From contig CBHWDO010000004.1 of NCBI GenBank assembly GCA_966112615.1, positions 186,001 to 250,000 on the forward strand: a stretch of DNA of 64,000 nucleotides. The letters run 5' to 3'. Of the stretch, positions 1 through 8,645 are shown piece after piece (the stretch's first letter is position 1; every line of letters begins with the position of its first letter). Source of the DNA: Flavitalea sp966112615 (lineage in GTDB: Bacteria > Bacteroidota > Bacteroidia > Chitinophagales > Chitinophagaceae). Below the pieces are notes generated by a model. It did no database searches, was not told the DNA's origin, and saw only the letters and a program-made list of their open reading frames with translations. Position numbers and translations under genes: made by a program.

Positions 1-2
1 AC

Positions 3-1118
3 CCCATAAACAATCTTCAGCAACCTGTACAGGTAACAGTAAAAAAGACTGATCAATGGAAAGATATTGCAACAGGATTGGATCCTGTTAAAGGATCATC
101 CAATGCATTTATGGCTAAGGATTTTGATATTCTTTACGACAGTCCTATCCTCATTGGGAACCTGGAGGAACTGGAATCATTCAGGGTGCAGGGAATCAGT
201 CACAGGTTTATCGGTTACAAACCGGGAAATTTTGATAAGGTCAAATTCATGTCAGATCTTAAAAAGATCGTTGAAACAGCCTCTTCATTGATCGGTGACA
301 TTCCTTATGATCATTATACTTTTATTGCGATAGGTCCGGGACGAGGAGGCATTGAACACTTAAACAACACTACAATCAGTTTTGATGGAAACAGTCTTTC
401 TGATCCATCTGCCTATAACAGGATGATGAATTTCATTGCGCATGAATATTTTCATCACTACAATGTGAAACGCATCAGGCCATTGGAACTTGGACCATTC
501 GATTATGATAAAGGAAATAGAACCAACCTGCTTTGGGTAAGCGAAGGATTATCTGTTTATTATAAATACCTGGTGGTAAAACGTGCAGGATTAATGAGTG
601 AAGATGATTTGCTGAAAGTACTCTCAGCAAACATCACTTCCCTGGAAAATAATCCGGGGAAAAACTTCCAGTCGCTGCAACAGGCCAGTTACAACACCTG
701 GAGTGACGGGCCTTTTGGCACACAGGGCCGTAATCCAAAGAAAGCAATTTCTTATTACGATAAAGGACCTGTTGTTGGCTTATTGCTGGACCTGGAGATA
801 AGGCATGCAACAAAAAACAAACATTCCCTGGATGATGTGATGCGGCTTTTATACTGGAGATTCTATAAAGAAAAACAACGCGGTTTTACAGAAGCAGAAT
901 TTCAACAGGCATGCGAGGAAGTTGCCCAGAAACCGTTAATGGATTTCTTTGAATATATCTACACAACGAAAGACCTGGATTACAACACTAATCTTGACTA
1001 TGCAGGACTTGAACTAATAAATCAACAGCAGAATGACAAGAAGGTTTTCGCTTTAAGAAGAAAGGATCAACTAACCGATGAACAACAACAGATTTATCGA
1101 TCATGGTTGATGAAGTAA
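3..1118 (+). CDS. M61-family zinc aminopeptidase-like protein, 5' end outside the window
   Basis: The reading frame is open from base 3, so the gene starts upstream of the window and only its C-terminal part (about 371 codons) is seen. It encodes HEYFH (441-455), a HExxH zinc site with catalytic Glu. A second Glu in WVSEGLS (codon 543-545), 34 residues further on, fits the third zinc ligand of gluzincins. This spacing and the phrase HYNVKRIRP match family M61 (glycyl aminopeptidase-like). A full C-terminal PDZ domain, common in the family, is not evident. Such proteins are usually exported in Bacteroidota, but the signal region is not visible here. The family call is firm; the substrate is unknown. 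Confidence 0.85.
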   Translation, partial: PINNLQQPVQVTVKKTDQWKDIATGLDPVKGSSNAFMAKDFDILYDSPILIGNLEELESFRVQGISHRFIGYKPGNFDKVKFMSDLKKIVETASSLIGDIPYDHYTFIAIGPGRGGIEHLNNTTISFDGNSLSDPSAYNRMMNFIAHEYFHHYNVKRIRPLELGPFDYDKGNRTNLLWVSEGLSVYYKYLVVKRAGLMSEDDLLKVLSANITSLENNPGKNFQSLQQASYNTWSDGPFGTQGRNPKKAISYYDKGPVVGLLLDLEIRHATKNKHSLDDVMRLLYWRFYKEKQRGFTEAEFQQACEEVAQKPLMDFFEYIYTTKDLDYNTNLDYAGLELINQQQNDKKVFALRRKDQLTDEQQQIYRSWLMK

Positions 1119-1123
1119 AGTAG

Positions 1124-1510
1124 CTATAGCACCTCTTTTCCTTCAATAACTCCGGTATCCTTTTTATTTTCAAGTTCAATAGTCTCTATCTTCTCCGTAA
1201 AGATCAAATCATTATTGGCAGCATGCTCGGCAGCTGCAACAGTATTTTCAACGATAACCATTTCAACTTTATATTCCTGTAAAGAACTTGAAACATCTAT
1301 TGCAATTTTTTTCCTTTCCGGAAGATTTACATCACGGATATAAATTGCCAGTACACGTCCCGGAAAAAGCTTGACCACTTCCCGATAGATTACAGGATCT
1401 TCCTGGCCGCTATCTCCTATCAATACAAAATTCAAATGAGGATATGCTTCAAAGATCTGCCTGATCTCTTTCAACTTATGTCCAAGGTGATCAGCATCTT
1501 CTTTTGATAA
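1124..1510 (-). pseudogene. C-terminal remnant of an App1-family (DUF2183) phosphatidate phosphatase-like gene
   Basis: On the minus strand the frame is open from 1510 and keeps about 128 codons. FVLIGDSGQEDPVIYREVV and FPGRVLAIYIRDV are the hallmark C-terminal half of the DUF2183/App1 catalytic domain, and HAANNDLI matches the family end. The N-terminal half, with the expected DxDxT catalytic motif, is missing. A TAA codon at 1511-1513 precedes the remnant in frame and no ATG start exists; a TTG at 1472-1474 lies inside the conserved domain. The gene therefore looks decapitated. Its 5' break coincides with the break of a plus-strand remnant at about 1491-1515. Confidence 0.75.
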
Positions 1511-1700
1511 TTATACTTGCAGTTATGTTGATGGAGACCAGCTTGTACCAAGCGGAGGAGGCATCAATATTACCAGCATGGGGGAACAGGATGGTTTTAT
1601 AACCGGAACGTTCACTATGAACCCCGCAGGTCATGGAGAAGGTTTAAAACAGACCATACTGGTAGAAGGGAAATTCAAGGTGAAAAAAGGGTGGCAATAG
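1491..1700 (+). pseudogene. C-terminal remnant of a secreted or lipoprotein-type gene
   Basis: The plus-strand frame ending with TAG at 1698-1700 is open from 1491. It translates to a polar, glycine-rich beta-type sequence (GEQDGFITGTFTMNPAGHG, then LVEGKFKVKKGWQ). This is typical of the C-terminal strand region of small Bacteroidota lipoproteins of the DUF6252 kind. There is no start codon or signal peptide; the 5' part is absent. A terminator hairpin overlaps the stop codon, which supports a real gene end rather than chance. The family assignment is only an impression. Confidence 0.45.
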
Positions 1701-1716
1701 CCACTCTTTTCTTTTT
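1685..1716 (+). terminator. Rho-independent terminator after the plus-strand remnant
   Basis: AAAAGGGTGGC (1685-1695) pairs with GCCACTCTTTT (1700-1710) around a four-base loop, with one G-U pair, and a T-rich tract follows. The stem overlaps the TAG stop of the remnant ending at 1700. Confidence 0.7.
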
Positions 1717-1817
1717 AAGCCAGCTATCCGGCTGCCAAACCTTTTATAAGAAAGAAATGTTTTTTCTGCCGAAGTTTCAGTTAATTGACACTTTATCAAA
1801 AAGTCAACAACACACAT

Positions 1818-4800
1818 ATGAGAAAATTGGTTTCCGTGCTATTTGCGGCAGTCTGCGGAATTTCCGCACAGGCCCAGCAGGACCCTCTCTGGTTAAGGTA
1901 TCCTGCCATTTCTCCCGATGGAAAGAACATCGTGTTCAGCTACAAAGGCGACCTCTATAAAGTTGCCTCATCCGGTGGTGAAGCCACAGCACTTACACTT
2001 CATGAAGCACATGATTACATGCCAGTCTGGAGTCGCGATGGAAAATACATTGCATTCGCAAGTGATCGTTATGGCAACATGGATGTATATGTAATGCCTT
2101 CATCCGGTGGTGAAGCGAAAAGACTAACCTATCATTCAGCAAATGATTATCCAACAGATTTTACTGCGGATGGAAAATCAGTTTTATTCAGCACTGGCAG
2201 AAATGATATTTATACTTCTGCAAGATTTCCTCAGCGTGGACTGTTTCAAAAATTGTATACAGTTCCAGTGAATGGTGGTCGGTCAGTAATGTACCTGTCT
2301 GCAGGATCTGAACTGGCAAGGTTCAATTCGAAAGGTGATAAACTCATTTTCCAGGACAGGAAAGGATATGAAGATGCATTCAGGAAACATCATACTTCTT
2401 CGGTGACAAGAGATCTTTGGGTGTATGATGTCAACAAAAAAGAATACACACAGGTATCTCAATTTGAAGGTGAAGATCGTGAACCACTCTGGAGTGCTGA
2501 TGATAAATCATTTTATTTCCTGAGTGAAAAAGATGGCGGATCACAGAATCTTTATAAAGCATCTGCCACAGATCCTAAGTCGGCACAACAACTGACTTCA
2601 TTCAAAAAGCACCCGGTAAGAAATCTTAGCAGGTCGGGCGACAATACTCTTTGCTTTACTTATGATGGTGAGATCTATACCATGAAAGAAGGTGGTGAGG
2701 CTAAAAAAGTATCTGTGAAGATCAATACTGATGGAAGAACAAATTCAGAAAAAATTCTTCCTATCAATACAGGAATCACTTCCACTGCACTTTCACCAAA
2801 TGGTAAAGAGATCGCATTTATTGTAAGAGGTGAATTGTTTGTAACATCTGTTGAAGGTGGTCTAACCAAGCGCATTACCAATACACCATCACAGGAAAGA
2901 AATGTGGAATTCACTCCGGATGGACGTTCACTGATCTATTCAGGTGAGCGAGACGGAAGCTGGAATATTTATCGTACTTCAATTGCAAGGAAAGAAGAAC
3001 CTTATTTCTATGCTTCTACTGTCTTGAAAGAAGAAGCGCTGGTAGCAACTGACAAAGAAGAATTTCAACCTGTTCTTTCTCCTGATGGAAAAGAGATCGC
3101 TTATCTTGAAGAAAGAAATATCATCAAGGTTTACAATATCGATTCAAAAAAATCAAGAACCATTCTTCCTGCGGGGATCAACTTTTCTTATGCAGATGGA
3201 GATCAGAGCTATAGCTGGTCGCCTGATGGAAAATGGATCGCATTCAATTCTTCAGAGGGTCGTTGGCCAAGTTCAGAGATCGCCTTGATGAAAGCAGATG
3301 AATCAGGACAACGTAGAAACCTGACCCAGTCGGGGTTTGGTGATGGTAATGCTAAATGGGCATTTGGTGGAAAAGCATTGTTATGGACAACAGATCGTGA
3401 TGGTAAAAAGCCTTTAGCATTCCAGGGATCGAGAGAACTTGATATTTATGCAATGTTCTTCGACCAGGATGCATACGATCGTTTTAAATTAACCAAGGAT
3501 GAATTCAGCCTACTGAAAGAAAAAGAAGAGAAAGAAAAAGCTGAAGCTTCCAAACCCGCAACAGCTGCTGGTTCTAAAGATACCGCTTCAAAGATCGCTC
3601 CACCTTCAAAAGGTTGGGAACCTGAATTCACTGCACTGGATAACAGGAAAATGAGGTTGACCATCAACTCAGGAAATATCTCTGACTACCAGATCAGCAA
3701 CGATGGAGAAAAACTTTTCTTCATGGCGCGTATGGAAAAAGGATATGACCTGTGGATGACCAATCCAAGGACCAGGGAAACTAAACTGCTTGCAAAGCTT
3801 GATGGTGGACCGGCAGGAATGGATATCACTAAAGATGGAAAAAGCCTTTTCGTAGTGAGTGATGGAAGGATTGTAAAAGTGGATGCAGAAAGCGGTAAAG
3901 TATCTCCTGTAACTGTGAATGGTGAAATGAACCTGAATGCATTTGAAGAGCGCGCTTATATTTTCGATCATGCTGTAAGACAGGTAGCAAAGAAATTTTA
4001 TGATCCAAAAATTCACGGCATTGACTGGAAAGGATATGGTGCAGCTTATGCAAAATTTCTTCCTCATATCAATAATAACTATGATTTCCAGGAACTGCTG
4101 AGTGAACTGTTAGGAGAATTGAATGCTTCGCATACTGGTGGACGTTATAGTCCTCCTCAACAGAATACCGATGCTACTGCATCGCTTGGATTATTGTATG
4201 ATGAAATGTTTCCAGGTGAAGGAGTGAAAGTAATGGAAGTGCTGGAAGGCGGACCATTCACCAATGCAAAAACAAAGATCAGGAAAGGTGTTGTCATTGA
4301 AAAGATAGACGGAGAAAGCATTTCTGCCGATATGGATTGGAACAGGTTGTTGAACAGGAAAGTTGGAAAGAATACCTTACTTAGCCTGTACGACCCTGCA
4401 ACCAAACAACGCTGGGAAGAAACAACCAAGCCGATCCCGCAGGGTGAAGAGCAAAACCTTTTGTACAACAGGTGGACAAAGATGATGCGCAGGATGGTGG
4501 ACTCATTATCAGGAGGTAAAGTTGGATATGTGCATGTACAGGGAATGAACGACGGAAGCTACAGAACGGTATATGAAGAAGTACTTGGTAAAGAAGCAGA
4601 AAAAGAAGCGTTGATTGTGGATACCAGGTTTAATGGTGGTGGCTGGCTTCATGATGACCTCGTGACTTTCCTCAGTGGAAAGAAATACCTGGGTATGTCG
4701 CCACAGGGTGTTAAGCCTGTGAACCACGAACCATTCAACAAATGGACATTGCCATCAACTGTACTGATGAGTGAGAGCAATTATTCTGATGCATTCATAT

Positions 4801-5087
4801 TCCCATATGCTTATAAGAGTTTAGGACTCGGCAAGCTGATCGGAATGCCGGTTCCGGGAACAGGAACAGCAGTATGGTGGGAAACCCAGATAGATCCAAC
4901 ACTTGTATTTGGAATTCCAATGGTTGCAACGATCGGTAAGGAAAACAGGCCAACCGAAAACCTGCAGTTGGAGCCGGATATCAAGGTGGCAAACGATTAT
5001 AATTCGATCCTGAGCGGCCGCGACCAGCAACTGGAAAGGGCAGTGAAGGAAATGCTGGAGGAGATCGGAAAGAAGAAAGGATTTTAG
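1818..5087 (+). CDS. Tricorn-type protease (S41 family) with beta-propeller and PDZ
   Basis: This 1089-residue exported protease probably degrades peptides in the periplasm. The ATG at 1818 is chosen because a signal peptide follows (MRKLVSVLFAAVCGISAQAQ); the frame opens 33 bases earlier without an ATG. Residues about 30-520 and 610-720 hold repeated SPDGK/WSRDGK blades of PD40/WD40 propellers. A lysine/glutamate-rich linker lies near 560-600. A PDZ-like region (about 790-860) and the S41 core follow. The tricorn catalytic tetrad can be placed: Ser771-His772 (SHTGG), Ser990 (NYSDAF) and Glu1047 (RPTENLQ), with spacings almost identical to the archaeal enzyme's S745, H746, S965 and E1023. Domain order is the family standard and no damage is visible. 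Confidence 0.95.
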   Translation: MRKLVSVLFAAVCGISAQAQQDPLWLRYPAISPDGKNIVFSYKGDLYKVASSGGEATALTLHEAHDYMPVWSRDGKYIAFASDRYGNMDVYVMPSSGGEAKRLTYHSANDYPTDFTADGKSVLFSTGRNDIYTSARFPQRGLFQKLYTVPVNGGRSVMYLSAGSELARFNSKGDKLIFQDRKGYEDAFRKHHTSSVTRDLWVYDVNKKEYTQVSQFEGEDREPLWSADDKSFYFLSEKDGGSQNLYKASATDPKSAQQLTSFKKHPVRNLSRSGDNTLCFTYDGEIYTMKEGGEAKKVSVKINTDGRTNSEKILPINTGITSTALSPNGKEIAFIVRGELFVTSVEGGLTKRITNTPSQERNVEFTPDGRSLIYSGERDGSWNIYRTSIARKEEPYFYASTVLKEEALVATDKEEFQPVLSPDGKEIAYLEERNIIKVYNIDSKKSRTILPAGINFSYADGDQSYSWSPDGKWIAFNSSEGRWPSSEIALMKADESGQRRNLTQSGFGDGNAKWAFGGKALLWTTDRDGKKPLAFQGSRELDIYAMFFDQDAYDRFKLTKDEFSLLKEKEEKEKAEASKPATAAGSKDTASKIAPPSKGWEPEFTALDNRKMRLTINSGNISDYQISNDGEKLFFMARMEKGYDLWMTNPRTRETKLLAKLDGGPAGMDITKDGKSLFVVSDGRIVKVDAESGKVSPVTVNGEMNLNAFEERAYIFDHAVRQVAKKFYDPKIHGIDWKGYGAAYAKFLPHINNNYDFQELLSELLGELNASHTGGRYSPPQQNTDATASLGLLYDEMFPGEGVKVMEVLEGGPFTNAKTKIRKGVVIEKIDGESISADMDWNRLLNRKVGKNTLLSLYDPATKQRWEETTKPIPQGEEQNLLYNRWTKMMRRMVDSLSGGKVGYVHVQGMNDGSYRTVYEEVLGKEAEKEALIVDTRFNGGGWLHDDLVTFLSGKKYLGMSPQGVKPVNHEPFNKWTLPSTVLMSESNYSDAFIFPYAYKSLGLGKLIGMPVPGTGTAVWWETQIDPTLVFGIPMVATIGKENRPTENLQLEPDIKVANDYNSILSGRDQQLERAVKEMLEEIGKKKGF

Positions 5088-5260
5088 CGGGCTGACCAAC
5101 CGCTTTGCGGTTGGGCTGAACGCAGCGGGCTGAACAAATGCCAAAGGCATTTGGGCTGAACGAAAGGTAAAAACCCCTTCCGGTCGGCCCATCACCTTCG
5201 GTTGATGTTCAGCCCGTTGCATTCAGCACAGCTCCTTTAGAGCTGTTCAGCCTGGGTTTT
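5088..5260 (+). repeat. Intergenic cluster of GGGCTGAAC repeats and mini-hairpins
   Basis: Directly after the protease stop codon, the nonamer GGGCTGAAC (or GGGCTGACC-like forms) recurs about four times. Between copies sit short perfect hairpins: CCAACCGC/GCGGTTGG with a 3-base loop, and CAAATGCC/GGCATTTG with a 3-base loop. Further right, inverted copies GTTCAGCCC and GTTCAGCCT appear with a CAGCTC/GAGCTG hairpin. The G-rich copies come first in the direction of the upstream gene and the C-rich copies second. An inverted GTTCAGCCC recurs downstream of dnaA near 52527. Confidence 0.75.
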
Positions 5261-5263
5261 CCC

Positions 5264-5271
5264 TACCTTTG
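5264..5271 (+). promoter_or_regulatory. Candidate -7 element (TAnnTTTG) for the radical SAM gene
   Basis: TACCTTTG matches the Bacteroidota sigma-A -7 consensus exactly. It lies 19 bases before the TTG proposed as start (5290). No clear -33 TTTG was found at the usual distance, so support is moderate. If real, translation cannot begin at the more upstream TTG (5269), which is part of this element. Confidence 0.45.
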
Positions 5272-5289
5272 CCCCCTAAATTTCCCAAT

Positions 5290-7485
5290 TTGCAAGCACC
5301 GGTTTTCCTGATCACTCCACCATTCACTCAACTCAACACCCCCTACCCGGCTACTGCCTACCTGAAAGGGTTCCTGAATACCAGGAACATAGCTTCAGTT
5401 CAGGCCGACCTGGGTATCGAGGTTACCGTGGAACTGTTCAGTAAAAAAGGACTTACCGACCTGTTTGCCAATATTGAAAACCGGAATCTCAGTCTATCTG
5501 AAAACTCGCTCCGCATCTTTTCCTTAAGAGAAGAATACATCAGGACCATCGATGATGTGGTGCTTTTCCTGCAGGGTAAACTCCCGACCCTTGCCCATTT
5601 GATCAGCAGACGTGACTTTCTTCCTGAAGCTTCCAGGTTTCAACAACTGGAAGATCTGAACTGGGCATTCGGCTCCATGGGAATCCAGGACCGTGCGAAA
5701 CACCTGGCCACCATGTACCTTGAAGACCTGAGCGACCTGATCCAGGAAACCGTTGATGAACATTTTGGTTTCAGCAGGTATGCAGAAAGACTTGGACGCT
5801 CAGCGAATTCATTCGATGAACTTTACCAGGCACTGCAAAATGAGCTCACTTATGTAGATCATATTCTGCTAAAACTATTGAAGGAAAAAATTGAAACAAT
5901 TCAGCCTAAGTTGGTTTGTTTGTCGGTTCCTTTCCCGGGAAATCTTTATACATCATTAAGGTGCGGGCAATTTATCAAACAATATTATCCTGCAATCAAA
6001 GTCGCGATGGGTGGCGGTTTTGCCAACACAGAACTTCGTTCATTAAGCGATCCCAGAGTTTTTGAATTCTACGATTTCATTACACTCGATGATGGAGAAG
6101 CTCCGATTGAGCAATTATATAAATTCATTCAAGGTGAAATTCCACTCGAATCACTAAAAAGGACTTTCACTTTATTAAATGGCGCGGTCACATTTATCAA
6201 TAACACTGCATGTACTGATTACAGGCAGGGACAGGTAGGAACGCCTGACTACAGCGACTTCTACCTTGACCAATACATTTCAGCAATTGAGATCATCAAT
6301 CCAATGCATAGTCTTTGGAGCGATGGAAGATGGAACAAACTTACCATGGCGCATGGATGCTATTGGGGTAAATGTACATTCTGTGATATCTCTCTTGATT
6401 ATATAAAAAACTATGAGCCGATAACAGCATCATTGCTGGTCGACAGAATGGAAGAAATGATCGCTCAAACAGGTCAGAATGGATTTCATTTTGTAGATGA
6501 AGCTGCACCTCCTGCGTTAATGCGTGCACTTGCTATAGAGATCATCAGGAGAAAACTGGTGATCACCTGGTGGGCCAATGTTCGCTTTGAAAAAAGCTTT
6601 ACCAGGGATCTTTGCATTCTGCTCAAAACATCCGGATGTATCGCTGTAAGTGGTGGACTTGAAGTTGCTTCCGACAGGTTACTCAAACTGATCAATAAAG
6701 GAATTACGGTTGCGCAGGTTGCCAGAGTTTGTAAGCATTTTACAGAATCAGGCATTATGGTACATGCCTACCTCATGTATGGATTTCCCACTCAGACCGC
6801 TCAGGAAACCATTGATTCACTGGAGATGGTTCGACAATTATTTCAAACCGGTGTATTGCAGTCGGCTTTCTGGCATCTATTTACCATGACTGCGCACAGT
6901 CCCATCGGACTTGAACCTGAAAAATTCAGTGTGCAGAAAGTTTCTGAAACGATAGGAAGCTTTGCCAATAACGATATTGAACATATTGACCCAAGCGGTG
7001 CAGAACACGAAAAATTCGGGTATGGATTGAAGAAAGCCCTGCTGAATTATATGCATGGAGCCTGCTTCGATTATCCATTGCACCAATGGTTCGATTTCAA
7101 GATTCCAAAGACAACAGTAGCTCCCGACTTTATAGCAAAAGCCATAGAAGAGCAGGAAATTGCTTTCAACCCGAATAGTAAAATTGTATTTATTGGAAAC
7201 CAACCCGCTTCCGAAATTATCACGAAATCAAAAAAAGGATCGAGCTGGGAAGTGATGTCGATCAATTTTCAAACCCGGAGATCCAATATCTCCATCAGTG
7301 TTGATCCGGCAAAAGGTGCGTGGTTGCTGGAAAAGCTACAATCGGTCACCATTCAAAATCCAGCTCAGACCACTTTACAGGAGCTCAAAAAGGATTACGA
7401 ATCCCAGGGCTTTGAAGATTTCGATCTATTCTGGGATAACAAACCAGTAAACACTTTATTTAAAGCAGGCCTCCTGAAGCTGTAA
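5290..7485 (+). CDS. B12-binding-type radical SAM protein, unknown product
   Basis: The protein is about 731 residues. A cobalamin-binding-like Rossmann region (about 205-290, LVCLSVPFPGNLYTSLRCG and MGGGFANTE) precedes a radical SAM barrel. The cluster motif is C357-YWGK-C362-TF-C365, i.e. CX4CX2C rather than the usual CX3CX2C; similar variants occur in B12 radical SAM and RiPP-maturation families. The C-terminal 250 residues are less recognisable. No ATG precedes the conserved start region; TTG at 5290 (then QAPVFLITPPFTQ) is the best start, because the TTG at 5269 lies inside a promoter element. No precursor peptide or partner gene is seen nearby, so the reaction cannot be named. Confidence 0.8.
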   Translation: MQAPVFLITPPFTQLNTPYPATAYLKGFLNTRNIASVQADLGIEVTVELFSKKGLTDLFANIENRNLSLSENSLRIFSLREEYIRTIDDVVLFLQGKLPTLAHLISRRDFLPEASRFQQLEDLNWAFGSMGIQDRAKHLATMYLEDLSDLIQETVDEHFGFSRYAERLGRSANSFDELYQALQNELTYVDHILLKLLKEKIETIQPKLVCLSVPFPGNLYTSLRCGQFIKQYYPAIKVAMGGGFANTELRSLSDPRVFEFYDFITLDDGEAPIEQLYKFIQGEIPLESLKRTFTLLNGAVTFINNTACTDYRQGQVGTPDYSDFYLDQYISAIEIINPMHSLWSDGRWNKLTMAHGCYWGKCTFCDISLDYIKNYEPITASLLVDRMEEMIAQTGQNGFHFVDEAAPPALMRALAIEIIRRKLVITWWANVRFEKSFTRDLCILLKTSGCIAVSGGLEVASDRLLKLINKGITVAQVARVCKHFTESGIMVHAYLMYGFPTQTAQETIDSLEMVRQLFQTGVLQSAFWHLFTMTAHSPIGLEPEKFSVQKVSETIGSFANNDIEHIDPSGAEHEKFGYGLKKALLNYMHGACFDYPLHQWFDFKIPKTTVAPDFIAKAIEEQEIAFNPNSKIVFIGNQPASEIITKSKKGSSWEVMSINFQTRRSNISISVDPAKGAWLLEKLQSVTIQNPAQTTLQELKKDYESQGFEDFDLFWDNKPVNTLFKAGLLKL

Positions 7486-7513
7486 CCTCAATTCATGTGG
7501 TAGCCATACCAAC

Positions 7514-8144
7514 ATGAAAAAATTGAACCTTATCCTTTTTTTGGCATCTGCTGCTGCCTTCCTTCCTGCATTATTAATTGCCCAGGACATCAATAAAAAA
7601 GCAGACTCATTATTGTCTGAATATTACAAATACGACCTGTTTACAGGAACAGTCCTGATAGCAAATAATAATAAGATCCTGTTTGAAAAATCATACGGAT
7701 ATGCTAACCGCAATCAACAGATATTAATCCATGATGATCAGGTATCCTGAAACAGGCACCTGTATTATTTTCCTGTCAAACTATTTCAATACACGCGGAC
7801 CGGAGATCTGCGAACAATTAAAAGCAATTACATTCAATGAAACAATTCCTGAGATTGAATTCCAGCATCCTGTTACACTATCCGATGAGCAGTTGAAAAT
7901 GCATGAAGGCGTTTATACAATGTGCGGCAAAATGACGATGACCATAAGCACTCAATCAGGCCGACTCCTGAGTATTATAAAAGGCCAGCCTGTAGTGAGT
8001 TTCAGGCCTGTTTCCACGGAGATATTTTATAATAAATCACATAATGCATTTATAGTGTTTGAAAAGGATGCAGAGGGGAATATGATCCTCAAGCTTAAAA
8101 AAGGAAAACAGCAGATGGAATGGAAAAAGGACAAGTCCATATAA
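7514..8144 (+). pseudogene. Serine hydrolase (beta-lactamase family) with internal deletion and frameshift
   Basis: Bases 7514-7750 encode a signal peptide and the N-terminal strands of a class C beta-lactamase-like serine hydrolase (TGTVLIANNNKILFEKSYGY). The frame then stops shortly after ANRNQQILIHDD. A different frame (7731-8144) resumes with the family C-terminal end (RYPETGTCIIFLSNY, PEICEQLKAI) and a DUF3471-like tail. The SxxK nucleophile, the YxN motif and roughly 250 residues of the core are missing. Both flanks are recognisable parts of one family, so this is a deletion derivative, or an assembly collapse, joined at about 7725-7745. It cannot be catalytically active as written. Confidence 0.8.
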
Positions 8145-8219
8145 TTTTGTTAACTCATATCCTGGCAATTTCCATGATTCGAAAAAGGTGCGAAATTTAA
8201 AAGAACTAACATTCTTATC

Positions 8220-8645
8220 ATGAAAAGAATCTTTACACTTCTTCTCATCTTTCCCACCTTTTTCTTTTTAGGATGCAGCAAAGATTTTCTGAAAAGCTAC
8301 AATCGCAGGATCATTGGCCAATGGCATATCAGGGATGTAAAAAGAATTGGGATCGGTGGTGATATCGATGAACTACCATTCAGTAACGGAACACTTTACT
8401 TCAATGAAAATGGAACTTTGTCGTATACAGACAGGCTAAACAGGCAGTACAGCGGAAGCTGGGAGATCATCAAAAGATATCGCGACGAAAATACTACTCA
8501 AAGCCTTCAGATTACAGCCATCGATTTCAACAACCAGGTGGTTTTATCTGAATATTATGATGATATCAATTTCAGAAGTTCTGATCATTTTGTAGCAAAC
8601 AATGTTCGCAACTTTCATACTTATGTCACACATTTCCGAAGGTGA
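8220..8645 (+). CDS. Small lipoprotein with lipocalin-like fold features
   Basis: The 141-residue product has a lipoprotein signal ending FFFLGC, with Cys at about position 19, so it should be anchored in the envelope. The mature part alternates short polar and aromatic strands (IGQWHIRDVKR, GTLYFNENGTLSYTD, YSGSWEI). This is the pattern of the lipocalin-like lipoprotein domains common in Bacteroidota. The gene ends one base before the stop of the convergent histidine kinase. The ligand and role are unknown. Confidence 0.7.
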   Translation: MKRIFTLLLIFPTFFFLGCSKDFLKSYNRRIIGQWHIRDVKRIGIGGDIDELPFSNGTLYFNENGTLSYTDRLNRQYSGSWEIIKRYRDENTTQSLQITAIDFNNQVVLSEYYDDINFRSSDHFVANNVRNFHTYVTHFRR

